A stretch of DNA of 24,825 bases from a bacterium (GCA_021845705.1 JAJZVJ010000005.1:1-24825), one strand, 5' to 3'; shown: positions 1-8,295, numbered from the stretch's first letter. Notes: a model not told the origin generated them from the sequence alone. Program-made: numbers and translations.

Positions 1-1797
1 AAACAGCTTGCCGCCTACCTGGGCCTGAATTTCTGCCTTTCCCTGGCGCTGGGTTCGGCTTATGTGTTCTTCACCGGCACGCACCCGCTGGAGCTTGCTT
101 TCGTCATCACCGCCCTTGTCTCTAATACGGTTATGCTTTACGCGGCGCTGGCCCTTCTGGCCCTGCCGCTTTTCCTGCTGCCTTTCGGCCGCTGGCTGCT
201 GGCCGGGCTGTTCGGCTTTTTTCAATTGGCGCTTTTTACGGACGCCGGGGTCTACAAGATCTTCAAGTTCCACCTGAACTCAATGGTGCTTAACCTGCTG
301 GTCACGCCCGGCGGCCTGGACTCCCTGGAGCAGGGCTGGGGAATGAAGACCTTCTTTGTCGCCGTAGCTATAGCCATGTTCACGGCGCAGTGGTTCTTCT
401 GGCGCTGGTCGGGCAAGGTGGCCGCAAGATCGGCGGGCCGGGGCAGGCTGGTGAAGGGGCTAGCGGCCCTGCTTTTCTTTTTTGTGCTGGCCGATAAAAG
501 CATGTCCGCCTGGGGCACGCTTTACGACTCGGTCTATATCATGAGGAACTTCCAGCTTTTCCCGCTCTACCAGCCGCTTAAAATACGCACTTTCGCCAGC
601 AAGCATTTCGGGGTGAAGCTGGACGCGGAGGTGGCCGGGATAGATATTAAATATTCCGGGCTTAAATATCCGAAGGCGCCGTTGCGGGTAGAGCCGCCCG
701 CGAAACCCATGAACTTCGTGATAATAATAATCGATTCCCTGCGCCGCGATATGTTCAGCCCCGAGGTCATGCCGGAGGCCTGGGCGCTTTCAAAGAAAGC
801 CTCCGTATTCCGCAACCACTACAGCGGCGGCAACTGCACCCGCTTCGGGGTCTTCTCCATACTTTACGGCATTTACGGCAATTACTGGTTCCACATGCTG
901 GGCGAGCGGCGCGGCCCGGTCTTTATAGACGAGCTCGAGAGGCAGGGTTACGAGATGCGGCTGTACGCCAGTTCCAAGCTGAGCTTCCCCGAGTTCAACA
1001 AGACCTGCTTCGCGAAGGTGCCGCGCGAAGGGATCTACGACGAGCCCGTGGCCGACGAGGTGGCCGCCCGGGACAAGGAGATCTCGGATAAATTCATAGC
1101 GTACATCAAGGGACGGAAGAAAGGGAAGCCTTATTTCGCCTTCGTTTTTTACGACGCCTCCCACGGCGCCTACGCGTATCCCGCCGGGTTCGAAAAATTC
1201 AAGCCGGCGATAGACACCAACCGGCTGCGCCTGAACCTGGACAATATCGGGCCTCTTTTCAACAAATACAAGAACTCGGTTTATTACGACGACCACCTGG
1301 CCGGCACGATAATAAAGGCTATCGAGGCCAGCGGGGGCCTGAAAGATACGGCCATCCTGCTGATGGGCGACCACGGCGAGGCCTTCCTTGAGCGCGGCCG
1401 CTACGGGCATAACCAGAGTTTTACCCCGGAGGAAGTGCGGGTCCCGCTTGTTATGTACCTGCCGGGGCACGCGCCTTATTCCACGGACGAGGTGACCAGC
1501 CACATGGATATAATCCCCACGCTGATGCCGCTTATAGGGGTGAAGAACCCGGTTTCCGACTATTCCGACGGCCGGAACCTGTACGACAAGACCCCCAGGC
1601 CTTTCATAGCTTCTTTTTCCTGGGACACGGCCGCGATAATAAGGAACGGGGAGACTCTGGTGATGCCCATGGAGGCCTACAAGGGCGGGGTGCAGGCCTA
1701 CGACAGCGAATTCCGGGAAGAAGACAGAAAAGCCGCCGCGGCCTTTACGCCGCTGATGGCGCGTTTTGAGAAAGAAGGCGCTTCTTTCTCAAAATAG
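1..1797 (+). CDS. YejM/PbgA-type inner-membrane sulfatase-fold protein (5' partial)
   Basis: The reading frame is open to the first base of the window, so the N-terminus lies outside. The GTG at 64 is internal to the fold. The visible part has hydrophobic helices up to about 510, then a periplasmic alkaline-phosphatase/sulfatase-fold domain. Landmarks match E. coli YejM closely: the FKFHLN segment after the helices, and SGGNCTRFGVFSILYGI, which aligns with SSGNTTDNGIFGLFYGI. YejM/PbgA in enterobacteria binds LPS and controls LpxC turnover; relatives such as LtaS are phosphoglycerol transferases. Unlike E. coli YejM, metal-site residues look intact here: Asp (codon 733), Thr (838), His (1162) and the Asp-His of GDHGE (1369-1374), followed by GHN. 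I therefore infer a possibly active enzyme. The remote lipid A genes in the window fit an envelope role. It converges on the protease gene across a shared hairpin. Confidence 0.85.
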   Translation, partial: KQLAAYLGLNFCLSLALGSAYVFFTGTHPLELAFVITALVSNTVMLYAALALLALPLFLLPFGRWLLAGLFGFFQLALFTDAGVYKIFKFHLNSMVLNLLVTPGGLDSLEQGWGMKTFFVAVAIAMFTAQWFFWRWSGKVAARSAGRGRLVKGLAALLFFFVLADKSMSAWGTLYDSVYIMRNFQLFPLYQPLKIRTFASKHFGVKLDAEVAGIDIKYSGLKYPKAPLRVEPPAKPMNFVIIIIDSLRRDMFSPEVMPEAWALSKKASVFRNHYSGGNCTRFGVFSILYGIYGNYWFHMLGERRGPVFIDELERQGYEMRLYASSKLSFPEFNKTCFAKVPREGIYDEPVADEVAARDKEISDKFIAYIKGRKKGKPYFAFVFYDASHGAYAYPAGFEKFKPAIDTNRLRLNLDNIGPLFNKYKNSVYYDDHLAGTIIKAIEASGGLKDTAILLMGDHGEAFLERGRYGHNQSFTPEEVRVPLVMYLPGHAPYSTDEVTSHMDIIPTLMPLIGVKNPVSDYSDGRNLYDKTPRPFIASFSWDTAAIIRNGETLVMPMEAYKGGVQAYDSEFREEDRKAAAAFTPLMARFEKEGASFSK

Positions 1798-1818
1798 CGG
1801 GCCGCGCGGCAAAAGAGA

Positions 1819-1844
1819 GCGCCCGGGGGGAGTACCCCGGGCGC
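1819..1844. terminator. Bidirectional intrinsic terminator between convergent genes
   Basis: A perfect 10-bp stem (GCGCCCGGGG at 1819-1828 with CCCCGGGCGC at 1835-1844) has a 6-nt loop and lies between the stops of the YejM-like gene and the protease gene. On the minus strand the stem is followed by TCTCTTTT, a fair U-tract. On the plus strand the tail (CGTTCTT) is weaker. It probably ends both transcripts, the minus one more efficiently. Confidence 0.75.
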
Positions 1845-1871
1845 CGTTCTTAAGCCCTAGCTGTTAAGCGC

Positions 1872-2891
1872 TCAGTCGAAGTTGACTACCTTGGCGGGGG
1901 TTATGTCCCCGGACTGTATGGCGCTCGAATCCATTTCACGCACTTCCATCCCGCCCGCTGCTTCGGCCTGCTTCTCTCCGGCCAGCCTGGGGATGAAGGA
2001 GGAGACGGAGGAGATCTTGGTCACGTCCTCGCCGCGGCCGCCGGTCTGGTCGTAGGTGGCCATGGTGGTGCAGCCGGCCGGGCTCTTAAGGAAGTCCGTG
2101 TCGCCGCGGACAAGTATTCCCTCTATCTTTTTTGTGCTGGTGTTGAACACGGGCGAGCCTGAGTTGCCGCCGAAAGTGTCCAGGTCGGCCACGAAATAGC
2201 CCACTTTGGAGAAGTCCCGCACGGTGGCGCCGCCCGCTACTTTGAGCGGCAGGCCCACGGGGTGGCCTATCACGGTGATGGCGTCGCCCTTCTTAAGGTT
2301 GGTCCCCCTGTTGATGGCCAGCGGCCTGTGCCCGCTTACCTTGCGGTCAAGCTGTATCACGGCGAAGTCGGGGCCCAGGGCCTGGCCGGCAGGGTTCACC
2401 GAGCCGGGCTCGCCGCCCAGGAAACGCTTTATGATCTTTTTGCAGGTGTAGACCTCGCTCTGGGCCATTGTAGTTACGGCCTCGCCGCCGCTCTGGTTTA
2501 CCTTGTAGCCGAACACTATCTTGGTGGCGGCGCAGCCAGCCGCGTCTTTTACGCAGTGGCCGGCGGTTATGACGATATCGTCGCCCACCAGGGAGCCGGA
2601 GCAGAAAGCGCCTATGGGCTGTTCCCTGAATTTCTCGTTGGGGCAGAGGTTCAGGCGGTCGCCGAAGTTCATGGTCTTAAGTTTTACGCCGCCGGGATTG
2701 AGGGCTTCCACCGAATCGGCTTTCCACAGCGAGACTACCGAGTCGGAGAGGGTCTTCATGTCCTGGGAGGCGGCAAAGAAGTCCAGGCGGTCGTCCGCGC
2801 CGTATATGCTTTTGCCTTCCGAGAAAGAAAGCGCGGGCAGGATCAGCAGGGCTGCCGCGGCGGTCAGGGTGGTTTTTACCAGGTTTTTCAT
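1872..2891 (-). CDS. Secreted trypsin-like serine protease (S1 family)
   Basis: The protein has 339 residues with a clear signal peptide (Lys-rich start, hydrophobic stretch to about residue 22). The chymotrypsin-fold catalytic triad is visible: His112 in TAGHC, Asp175 in DFAVIQLD and Ser244 in GGNSGSPV. The substitution of GG by GS after the serine is common in glutamyl-endopeptidase/HtrA-like branches. Several Cys residues (in LCPNE, FCSGS, GHC, GC, YTC, GCTT) suggest disulfides. No PDZ domain follows, only a polar tail of about 45 residues, so it is not a classical DegP. The start at 2891 has a strong GGAGG and a textbook promoter upstream. It is likely periplasmic or secreted; the substrate is unknown. 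Confidence 0.9.
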   Translation of the reverse strand: MKNLVKTTLTAAAALLILPALSFSEGKSIYGADDRLDFFAASQDMKTLSDSVVSLWKADSVEALNPGGVKLKTMNFGDRLNLCPNEKFREQPIGAFCSGSLVGDDIVITAGHCVKDAAGCAATKIVFGYKVNQSGGEAVTTMAQSEVYTCKKIIKRFLGGEPGSVNPAGQALGPDFAVIQLDRKVSGHRPLAINRGTNLKKGDAITVIGHPVGLPLKVAGGATVRDFSKVGYFVADLDTFGGNSGSPVFNTSTKKIEGILVRGDTDFLKSPAGCTTMATYDQTGGRGEDVTKISSVSSFIPRLAGEKQAEAAGGMEVREMDSSAIQSGDITPAKVVNFD

Positions 2892-2926
2892 AACTCCTCC
2901 ATTGCTCCTGTGTTTTGCTATGTCAT

Positions 2927-2955
2927 GTTATACAGCATGGGTTGACGAATGTCAA
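2927..2955 (-). promoter_or_regulatory. Sigma70-type promoter of the protease gene
   Basis: Read on the minus strand, a perfect TTGACA (2950-2955) is followed by a 17-bp spacer and TATAAC (2927-2932, 5 of 6 to consensus). The start codon is about 36 nt further on, with GGAGG in between. This is one of the best promoter matches in the window. Confidence 0.85.
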
Positions 2956-2986
2956 TTCCTAATAGGCCTAGGCGCGCGCAGACAAA

Positions 2987-3009
2987 GGGCCTACTCCGGA
3001 TATAGGCCC
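2987..3009. repeat. Small inverted repeat with GGCCTA words upstream of the protease promoter
   Basis: GGGCCTA (2987-2993) pairs with TAGGCCC (3003-3009) around a 9-nt loop. Another TAGGCCTA lies at 2963-2970. Similar GGCC/CCTA-rich words occur in two other intergenic regions of the window (see findings). No T-tract follows, so it is not called a terminator. Confidence 0.45.
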
Positions 3010-3058
3010 TGGCCGGGGAGATAAGCGGATTTTGCGCTATAGACGGATAGAACGAAAG

Positions 3059-3079
3059 CGCCCGCCATGGCGGCGGGCG
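3059..3079 (-). terminator. Intrinsic terminator of the aminotransferase gene
   Basis: An 8-bp stem (CGCCCGCC with GGCGGGCG, 5-nt loop), extendable by a G-U and an A-U pair, lies about 50 nt beyond the aminotransferase stop. The minus-strand tail reads CTTTCGTTC, an imperfect U-tract, so termination may be incomplete. Confidence 0.6.
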
Positions 3080-3130
3080 TTCCAGGGGCTTAGGGCGCAT
3101 CCTTGCAGAAGGCGGGCGCCGGCAGGCCGC

Positions 3131-4309
3131 TTATTTCCCCAGTTTGCCCCAGTCCAGGGTTTTGATCCTGCGGAGGGTTTCTTTCAGCTTCGCGTCGGGT
3201 TCGGTAAGCGAGAAGCGGATATACCCCTCGCCGAATTTTCCGAAGCCGGAACCGGGCGCGGTCAATACCGAAGCTTTTTCCAGCATGAAATAGACGGCGT
3301 CCAGGGAGGCGCATTTTACGGGCGGCCGGGCCCAGATGAAGCAGCCGCCGCCGGGCCTTGAGAATTTCCAGCCGGCTTCGGCGAGGCCCTTGCAGTAGTC
3401 GTCCGCCCTCTTCCTGAAGATCTCCCTTATAGGGGGCACTATGGTCTCGTGGTTCTTAAGCGCGTAGGCTACGGCGTTCTGCATGGCGTTGAACGGGCCG
3501 GAGTCTATGTTCTCCTTAAGCTGGTTAAGGGCGCAGACCAGTTTGGAGTTGCCTACCACCCAGCCTATGCGCCAGCCGGCCATGCAGTAGGTCTTGGAGG
3601 CGGAATAGAATTCCACGGCTATATCCCGGGCTCCCGGGACTTCAAGGATGCTGGGCCCGGGTTTGCCGAAATAGATATCGCAGTAGGCAGCGTCCTGGGC
3701 GATTATAACGCTGTTCTTGCGGGCCCATTTCACCAGGTCTTTGTAGAAATGGATATCGGCCACGGCGCCCGTGGGATTATTCGGGTAGTTAAGGAAGAAA
3801 AGTTTGGTCTTGTCCACTATCTTCCGCGGTATTTTGCCGAGGTCGGGCAGAAAAGCGTTCTTCTCCTCCATGGGCACGTCATACATGCGCCCGCCGGAAA
3901 GGACGACGCCTGTCCTGTAGGTTGGGTAGGTGGGGTCGGGGATCAGGCAGTAGTCGCCGGGGTTCATTACCACGAAAGGGAGATGGGCGATGCCCTCCTT
4001 GGAGCCTATCAGGATGGATACCTCGTCGCTGTGGTGGAAAGTAAGCCCGTGGCGGCGCTTATGCCAGGCCGAGATCTCTTTGCGGAGGTTCTCGTTGCCC
4101 TTGGTGTTGGGATATCTGTGGTTAAGGCTTTTGCGCACTTCGCTTACCGCGCAGTTCACTATGCCGCGCGCGGTGGGGATATCGGGGTCGCCTACGGCCA
4201 GGCTTATTATGTCCTTGCCCTTCGCCTTTTCGGCGCGCTCTTTCCTGTAGAGTTCCTCGAAAAGGAAGGGCTTGAACGATTTAAGTTTTTCGCTGAGTTC
4301 TATTTTCAT
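3131..4309 (-). CDS. PLP-dependent class I/II aminotransferase, DapL/AlaC-like
   Basis: The 392-residue protein is a fold-type I aminotransferase. It shows NYPNNPTG (174-181), the PLP-contacting DAAYCD (206-211), the Schiff-base lysine Lys239 in SASKTYCMAGW, Arg247 shortly after, and a C-terminal RFSL substrate-carboxylate arginine. The stretch PSILEVPGARDIAVEFYSASKTY is characteristic of the LL-diaminopimelate aminotransferase (DapL2-like) and AlaC subgroup. It may make LL-diaminopimelate for lysine and peptidoglycan in one step, or transaminate alanine/glutamate; no dap neighbour decides this. I chose the ATG at 4309 (MKIELSEKL, the family's usual start) over an upstream TTG at 4381, because a promoter -10 box lies between the two. 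The Shine-Dalgarno is weak. Confidence 0.85.
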   Translation of the reverse strand: MKIELSEKLKSFKPFLFEELYRKERAEKAKGKDIISLAVGDPDIPTARGIVNCAVSEVRKSLNHRYPNTKGNENLRKEISAWHKRRHGLTFHHSDEVSILIGSKEGIAHLPFVVMNPGDYCLIPDPTYPTYRTGVVLSGGRMYDVPMEEKNAFLPDLGKIPRKIVDKTKLFFLNYPNNPTGAVADIHFYKDLVKWARKNSVIIAQDAAYCDIYFGKPGPSILEVPGARDIAVEFYSASKTYCMAGWRIGWVVGNSKLVCALNQLKENIDSGPFNAMQNAVAYALKNHETIVPPIREIFRKRADDYCKGLAEAGWKFSRPGGGCFIWARPPVKCASLDAVYFMLEKASVLTAPGSGFGKFGEGYIRFSLTEPDAKLKETLRRIKTLDWGKLGK

Positions 4310-4351
4310 ATATATGGTTTTTCGCCTTACGCCGTCCGCGATGGTATTGTT

Positions 4352-4381
4352 ATTATAGCGGTAGAGACGGGTTTTTAGCAA
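4352..4381 (-). promoter_or_regulatory. Sigma70-type promoter of the aminotransferase gene
   Basis: On the minus strand, TTGCTA (4376-4381) is separated by 18 bp from a perfect TATAAT (4352-4357). It would start transcription near 4345 and give a leader of about 36 nt before the ATG at 4309. It overlaps the extra N-terminal codons of the longest reading frame, which supports the shorter protein. Confidence 0.65.
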
Positions 4382-4432
4382 CTTGCGCGGAGGAGCCCGG
4401 CCCCTGCCGCCTTTTCCGCGGTATTTTTTAGA

Positions 4433-4438
4433 TATAAT
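4433..4438 (+). promoter_or_regulatory. Putative -10 box for the sodium:solute symporter gene
   Basis: A perfect TATAAT precedes a structured leader. No convincing -35 box lies 16-18 bp upstream; the region is CCTTTT-like. It is divergent from the aminotransferase promoter about 75 bp away. Confidence 0.4.
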
Positions 4439-4450
4439 TTATTCCGGAAT

Positions 4451-4517
4451 ATGTCCGCCGGAGTTCCGGCGGTTTCCGGGAGAAACGGCCTGGAAGCGGC
4501 GGTTTTTATGCGGACAT
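4451..4517 (+). promoter_or_regulatory. Structured 5' leader of the symporter gene, possible attenuator
   Basis: An outer 8-bp inverted repeat (ATGTCCGC 4451-4458 with GCGGACAT 4510-4517) encloses a perfect 7-bp hairpin (CCGCCGG 4455-4461 with CCGGCGG 4466-4472, AGTT loop) and a smaller GTTTC/GAAAC hairpin (4472-4486). The outer stem and the first hairpin compete for 4455-4458. In addition CCGCCG (4455-4460) can pair with CGGCGG (4497-4502), which is followed by five T. Mutually exclusive folds next to a U-run resemble an attenuator or riboswitch expression platform. No known riboswitch class was recognised. Confidence 0.4.
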
Positions 4518-4539
4518 TCAGCTTAAACAAAGGAAAACT

Positions 4540-6090
4540 ATGTCCGTAACCATGAAATTCGGCTTCCTTGATACCGCTGTGCTGGCCGGCTACGTGCTGA
4601 CGCTGGCCGGCATAGGCTGGTGGGCCGCCAGGCGCACCGCCAAGACCACCGACGATTATTTCCTGGCCAACCGCTCCATCCCCTGGCTGGTCACGGCCGC
4701 CAGTTTCATGGCCACCTGCATAAGCGCCCTCACTTTCGTGGGCACGCCCTCCGAGGGCTACAGCGGGGATTACCGCTACCTGTTGAGCAATCCCGGGGAT
4801 ATGGTCGCCGTCTTTTTTATAGCCCTGGTCTTCCTGCCGCATTTCCAGCGGCTTAAAGTCACTTCAATTTACCAGGCCGTGGCCGAGCGCTTCGGCCCGC
4901 AGGCCCGCACCACCTGTTCGGCTTATTTCCTGGTCACGCGGACCCTGGCCTCCACCGTGCGAATAGTGGCCATAGCCAAGGTGCTTGAAGTGGTCAGCGG
5001 CGGGGCCCTTTCCTACCCGGGCTGCGTTTTTGTGGTGGTTTTCGGGATACTCGCCTACACCACCATAGGCGGCGGGCGGGCCATAGCCTGGACGGACCTG
5101 CTGCAGTTCACGCTGCTCATCTCGGGGGCCACGGTCGGGCTCTTTTATATAATCGCCCACGTGCCGGGCGGAGTGCACGCCATAGTGGAGTACGGCAGCC
5201 ACGCCGTGAAGCCGGACGGCACTATTTACAACAAGTTCAACTTCCTGGAGATGTTCAAGCCGGAGAACCTCGCCCTGCTCGGCCTGATGACGGTGTGGGG
5301 CTTTTTTAATTCCTCGGCGGCATACGGGACCGACCAGGACATGGTGCAGCGGCTGCTCGCCTGCAACAACAATAAGAAGGCCGGCTGGAGCCTTATCCTG
5401 ACGGGCGTGCTGGGCATCCCCATAGCCTTCCTGTTCCTGAGCATAGGCGTGGCCCTTTACGCTTACGCGCACGTGCACCCGGAGCTGATAGCCGGGATGA
5501 CGGACAACGACCATATCTTCCCGCGCTTTATCCTGACGGTGATGCCGCACGGCCTGCGGGGGCTGCTTTTCGCGGCCGTCGCTTCCGCGGCCATGGGCAG
5601 CGCGGACTCGGCCCTGGCTTCCCTTTCCACGGCTTTCACCATGGATTTCTACAAGCCCTTTTTCGGTAAAGGGGCCACTGAAGCGCAGACGGTGAGGGTT
5701 TCCCGGCTGTCTTTCGTCGGGTTCGGCCTGTTGTTCCTTGTTTTCGCGCTGGCCCTGAAGAACCTGGATAATCTGCTCTGGCTCGCTTTCCGGCTGGTCT
5801 CGTTCACTTACGGGCCGCTGCTGGGTATCTTCGTGGTGACCATCATGACGGACTGGAAGCTGTCTTTTAAAAAAGTCCTGCCGCTGATGCTGTTCCCCAC
5901 GCTGTTCACCTTCGCCTTGTCGATGCTGGCGTGGTGGATGAGCCTTCATTCCGGCGGAACTTTCTGGAACGAACTGCACGAGACCTACTGGCGTTTCTAT
6001 ATTATTTTCGGCGCGCTGTTCGTGCCGGCGGGCGCTTACCTGCTGAGGGAGAACAAGACGGCCGGAACCGTGACCGGGAACGTTGCCTGA
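4540..6090 (+). CDS. Sodium:solute symporter family (SSF/SSS) transporter
   Basis: The 516-residue polytopic protein has about 13 hydrophobic segments. Family landmarks are the N-terminal DYFLANRSIPW, the GTDQDMVQRLL segment after the sixth or seventh helix, and GSADSALASLSTAFTMDFYKP, the SSF signature (SxxDSxLxSxSTxFTxDxYKP) whose Ser/Asp residues contribute to the Na2 site in SglT-type carriers. It should import a solute with Na+ across the inner membrane. The closest look is to the SGLT-like branch (sugars, sialic acid, myo-inositol), but the substrate cannot be read from sequence. The ATG at 4540 has AAAGGA at good spacing. A structured leader precedes it, and cstA follows on the same strand after about 110 nt with its own ribosome-binding site. 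Confidence 0.85.
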   Translation: MSVTMKFGFLDTAVLAGYVLTLAGIGWWAARRTAKTTDDYFLANRSIPWLVTAASFMATCISALTFVGTPSEGYSGDYRYLLSNPGDMVAVFFIALVFLPHFQRLKVTSIYQAVAERFGPQARTTCSAYFLVTRTLASTVRIVAIAKVLEVVSGGALSYPGCVFVVVFGILAYTTIGGGRAIAWTDLLQFTLLISGATVGLFYIIAHVPGGVHAIVEYGSHAVKPDGTIYNKFNFLEMFKPENLALLGLMTVWGFFNSSAAYGTDQDMVQRLLACNNNKKAGWSLILTGVLGIPIAFLFLSIGVALYAYAHVHPELIAGMTDNDHIFPRFILTVMPHGLRGLLFAAVASAAMGSADSALASLSTAFTMDFYKPFFGKGATEAQTVRVSRLSFVGFGLLFLVFALALKNLDNLLWLAFRLVSFTYGPLLGIFVVTIMTDWKLSFKKVLPLMLFPTLFTFALSMLAWWMSLHSGGTFWNELHETYWRFYIIFGALFVPAGAYLLRENKTAGTVTGNVA

Positions 6091-6111
6091 TCCCCGGGGC
6101 GGGAGCCTTCG

Positions 6112-6142
6112 CCCTGCTCCTGTTTTAGACCGCGGAGCAGGG
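6112..6142. other. Hairpin between the symporter gene and cstA
   Basis: CCCTGCTCC (6112-6120) pairs perfectly with GGAGCAGGG (6134-6142) around a 13-nt loop. It is followed by AAAATATT, not a T-run, so it is not a canonical plus-strand terminator. It could be a 3' stabiliser or partial attenuator between the two transporter genes. Confidence 0.45.
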
Positions 6143-6198
6143 AAAATATTCTAAAATTGTATACAGGACAGGATACCGGTTAGGAACGGAGGCGTTTT

Positions 6199-8022
6199 AT
6201 GAATGCCCTTACACTGCTTGTTATCGCGCTGCTAGTTTACGCGCTGGCGTACAGGTATTATGCCGCGTTTATCATAGCGAAGGTGCTGGTCTTCGACAAG
6301 AACAGGCCCACCCCGGCGCACACTTTAAAGAACGATTACGACTATAAGCCCACCAACAAGTGGGTGCTGTTCGGCCACCATTTCGCGGCTATCGCCGGCG
6401 CCGGGCCGCTGGTGGGGCCGGTGCTGGCGGCGCAGTTCGGGTACATGCCGGGGTTCCTGTGGATACTCATAGGCAGCGTGCTCGCGGGCGGCGTGCACGA
6501 CATGGTTATCCTGTTCGCTTCCGTCAGGTATAACGGGCTTTCGCTTACCGAGATAGCCAGGAAGGAAGTGGGCCGGGTCACCGGCGGGGCCACCGGGACG
6601 GCCGTGCTTTTTATAATAATCACGGCTATAGCGGGCCTCAGCATGGTGGTGGTGAACGCGCTCGCCGAGAGCGCCTGGGGGACTTTCTCCATAGCCATGA
6701 CCATCCCCATAGCCATTTTTGTCGGTCTTTACATGGACAGGCTGCGCCCGGGCAAAATTACCGAGGCCACGGTGATAGGCGTTACGCTTATGCTTCTGAG
6801 CATCGTGCTGGGGGAGCCTGTTTCCAGGAGTTCTTACGCCCATTTCTTCCTGTTCTCCAAGCCCGGCCTTTCTATAATCCTCGCCTGCTACGGCATGCTG
6901 GCCTCCATCCTCCCCGTCTGGATGCTGCTCACCCCGCGCGATTACCTGAGCTCCTATATGAAGATAGGCACGGTTGGGCTGCTGGCGCTGGGGATATTGT
7001 GGGTCAGGCCGGATCTCTCGGCCCCGGCTTATTCCGCCTTTATCCACGGCGGCGGGCCGATAATTCCGGGCAGCGTCTGGCCCTATGTCTGCATAACGGT
7101 AGCTTGCGGCGCTATTTCCGGCTTCCACTCGCTCATAAGCTCCGGCACCACGCCCAAGATGATATCGAGCGAGGCGGATATCCGCCTTATGGGTTTCGGG
7201 GCCATGCTGACCGAGGGCTTTGTGGCCGTTATGGCGCTGATAGCCGCCACGGTGCTGCTGCCCGGGGATTATTTCGCCATCAACGTTTCGCCCGCCGTGT
7301 TCGCCAAGCTCCACATGGCGGTCTCCGAACTGCCGGCCATGAGCCTGGCGGTGGGGGAGCACCTGGAGGGCAGGGCGGGCGGCGCCGTTTCGCTCGCCGT
7401 GGGTATGGCGCACATCTTCGCCTCCATACCGGGGCTGAAAGCCCTGCTTTCCTACTGGTATCATTTCGCCATAATGTTCGAAGCGCTGTTCATTCTTACC
7501 ACTATAGACGCGGGCACCCGCGTGGCGCGCTATCTTACGCAGGAAGCCCTGGGCGGGCTGTATAAGCCTTTCGGCAAGACCGACTGGTGGCCGGGCGTGT
7601 TCCTGACCAGCGCCCTGGTCTGCGGCGCCTGGGGCGGTATGCTCCTGGCGGGTAATATCAGCACTATCTGGCCCATGTTCGGCGTGGCCAACCAGCTGCT
7701 GTCGGCCATAGCGCTGGCGATAGGGACCACTTTTATAATGAAAAGGACCAGGGCCGTTTACGCCCTGGTCACTTTCGTCCCGTTCGTGTTCATGTTCGTC
7801 ACCACCGTGACCGCGGGCTGGCTGAACATCTTCGGCAACTACCTCCCCCGCCACGACTTCCAGGGCTACCTGAACGTGGCCCTCACCGTGGTGATGGTCT
7901 CCCTCGCCTTCATCATAGCCGGAACCTCCACGAATATGTGGCTGAAACTGCTCGGCGCCAAAAAACCGGCCCCCGGAACCCAAATGGAACTGTCCCCGGC
8001 CGGAGCTGAAGCGGAGAATTAG
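6199..8022 (+). CDS. cstA: Carbon starvation protein A family transporter
   Basis: The protein has 607 residues, close to the usual CstA length range, and is almost entirely membrane helices. The N-terminal diagnostic stretch GHHFAAIAGAGPLVGPVLAA is intact, as are the SGTTPKMI and DAGTRVARYL motifs typical of CstA/BtsT. These proteins import pyruvate (BtsT with H+) or peptides during carbon limitation. GGAGG lies 7 nt before the ATG. There is no obvious sigma70 promoter of its own, so it may be co-transcribed with the symporter gene. A palindromic repeat begins 3 bp after the stop codon and may act as its 3' end. Confidence 0.93.
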   Translation: MNALTLLVIALLVYALAYRYYAAFIIAKVLVFDKNRPTPAHTLKNDYDYKPTNKWVLFGHHFAAIAGAGPLVGPVLAAQFGYMPGFLWILIGSVLAGGVHDMVILFASVRYNGLSLTEIARKEVGRVTGGATGTAVLFIIITAIAGLSMVVVNALAESAWGTFSIAMTIPIAIFVGLYMDRLRPGKITEATVIGVTLMLLSIVLGEPVSRSSYAHFFLFSKPGLSIILACYGMLASILPVWMLLTPRDYLSSYMKIGTVGLLALGILWVRPDLSAPAYSAFIHGGGPIIPGSVWPYVCITVACGAISGFHSLISSGTTPKMISSEADIRLMGFGAMLTEGFVAVMALIAATVLLPGDYFAINVSPAVFAKLHMAVSELPAMSLAVGEHLEGRAGGAVSLAVGMAHIFASIPGLKALLSYWYHFAIMFEALFILTTIDAGTRVARYLTQEALGGLYKPFGKTDWWPGVFLTSALVCGAWGGMLLAGNISTIWPMFGVANQLLSAIALAIGTTFIMKRTRAVYALVTFVPFVFMFVTTVTAGWLNIFGNYLPRHDFQGYLNVALTVVMVSLAFIIAGTSTNMWLKLLGAKKPAPGTQMELSPAGAEAEN

Positions 8023-8025
8023 GGA

Positions 8026-8104
8026 GGGACGCAGCTTCCTGACTTCCAGATTTGTTGACGCACCAGGTTGCAGTAGTGGTTCAGGAGATAGTAAGCTGCG
8101 TCCC
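8026..8104. repeat. Palindromic dispersed repeat, family 1, copy A
   Basis: Perfect 12-bp terminal inverted repeats (GGGACGCAGCTT 8026-8037 and AAGCTGCGTCCC 8093-8104) enclose an internal CCTGA/TCAGG pair and a core containing TTGACGCAC and GATAGTAAGC. The downstream flank CTGTCTCCCC is also shared with copy B (13280-13359). The two copies align along their whole length with one single-base gap and scattered substitutions. It looks like a REP/MITE-type element. It starts 3 bp after cstA, so it may also serve as a transcript end. Confidence 0.8.
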
Positions 8105-8295
8105 CTGTCTCCCCCGCGGGGAAAAACTAGCGATAACCGGCCCTATGTACTACTTAGCCGTTGGGATGCCGTTCTCGAAAACAATATTTCACACCAAACG
8201 GGAAATGCGTTTCCGCCGGTCCCTGACACAAGCGAGTTTTAACTTAAAATAGCAATCGGATGAATAACCTGAAATAATATAGGTTTTTTACATAA
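8105..8295. other. Intergenic DNA with no recognised gene
   Basis: Together with the flanking repeat and iterons, 8023-8386 is a gap of over 300 bp. Its left part is the palindromic repeat and its right part becomes strongly AT-rich, unlike the rest of the window. A 66-codon TTG-initiated frame (8052-8252) begins inside the repeat and lacks a ribosome-binding site; I do not regard it as a gene. Confidence 0.5.

Noticed and set aside
4375..4842. Minus-strand frame across the symporter start
   Set aside because: It overlaps the leader and the N-terminus of a well-supported gene and has Gly/Gln-rich shadow composition.
6152..6165. cstA promoter at TAAAAT or TATACA
   Set aside because: -10-like words exist but no -35 at proper distance for either; co-transcription with the symporter remains possible.
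6325..7983. Long open frame of 552 codons antisense to cstA
   Set aside because: Its product is low-complexity, rich in His, Arg, Gly and Gln, the usual shadow of a GC-rich membrane-protein gene; cstA on the other strand is unmistakable.
8052..8252. 66-codon TTG-initiated frame after cstA
   Set aside because: It begins inside the palindromic repeat, has no ribosome-binding site and shows no protein-like features beyond chance.
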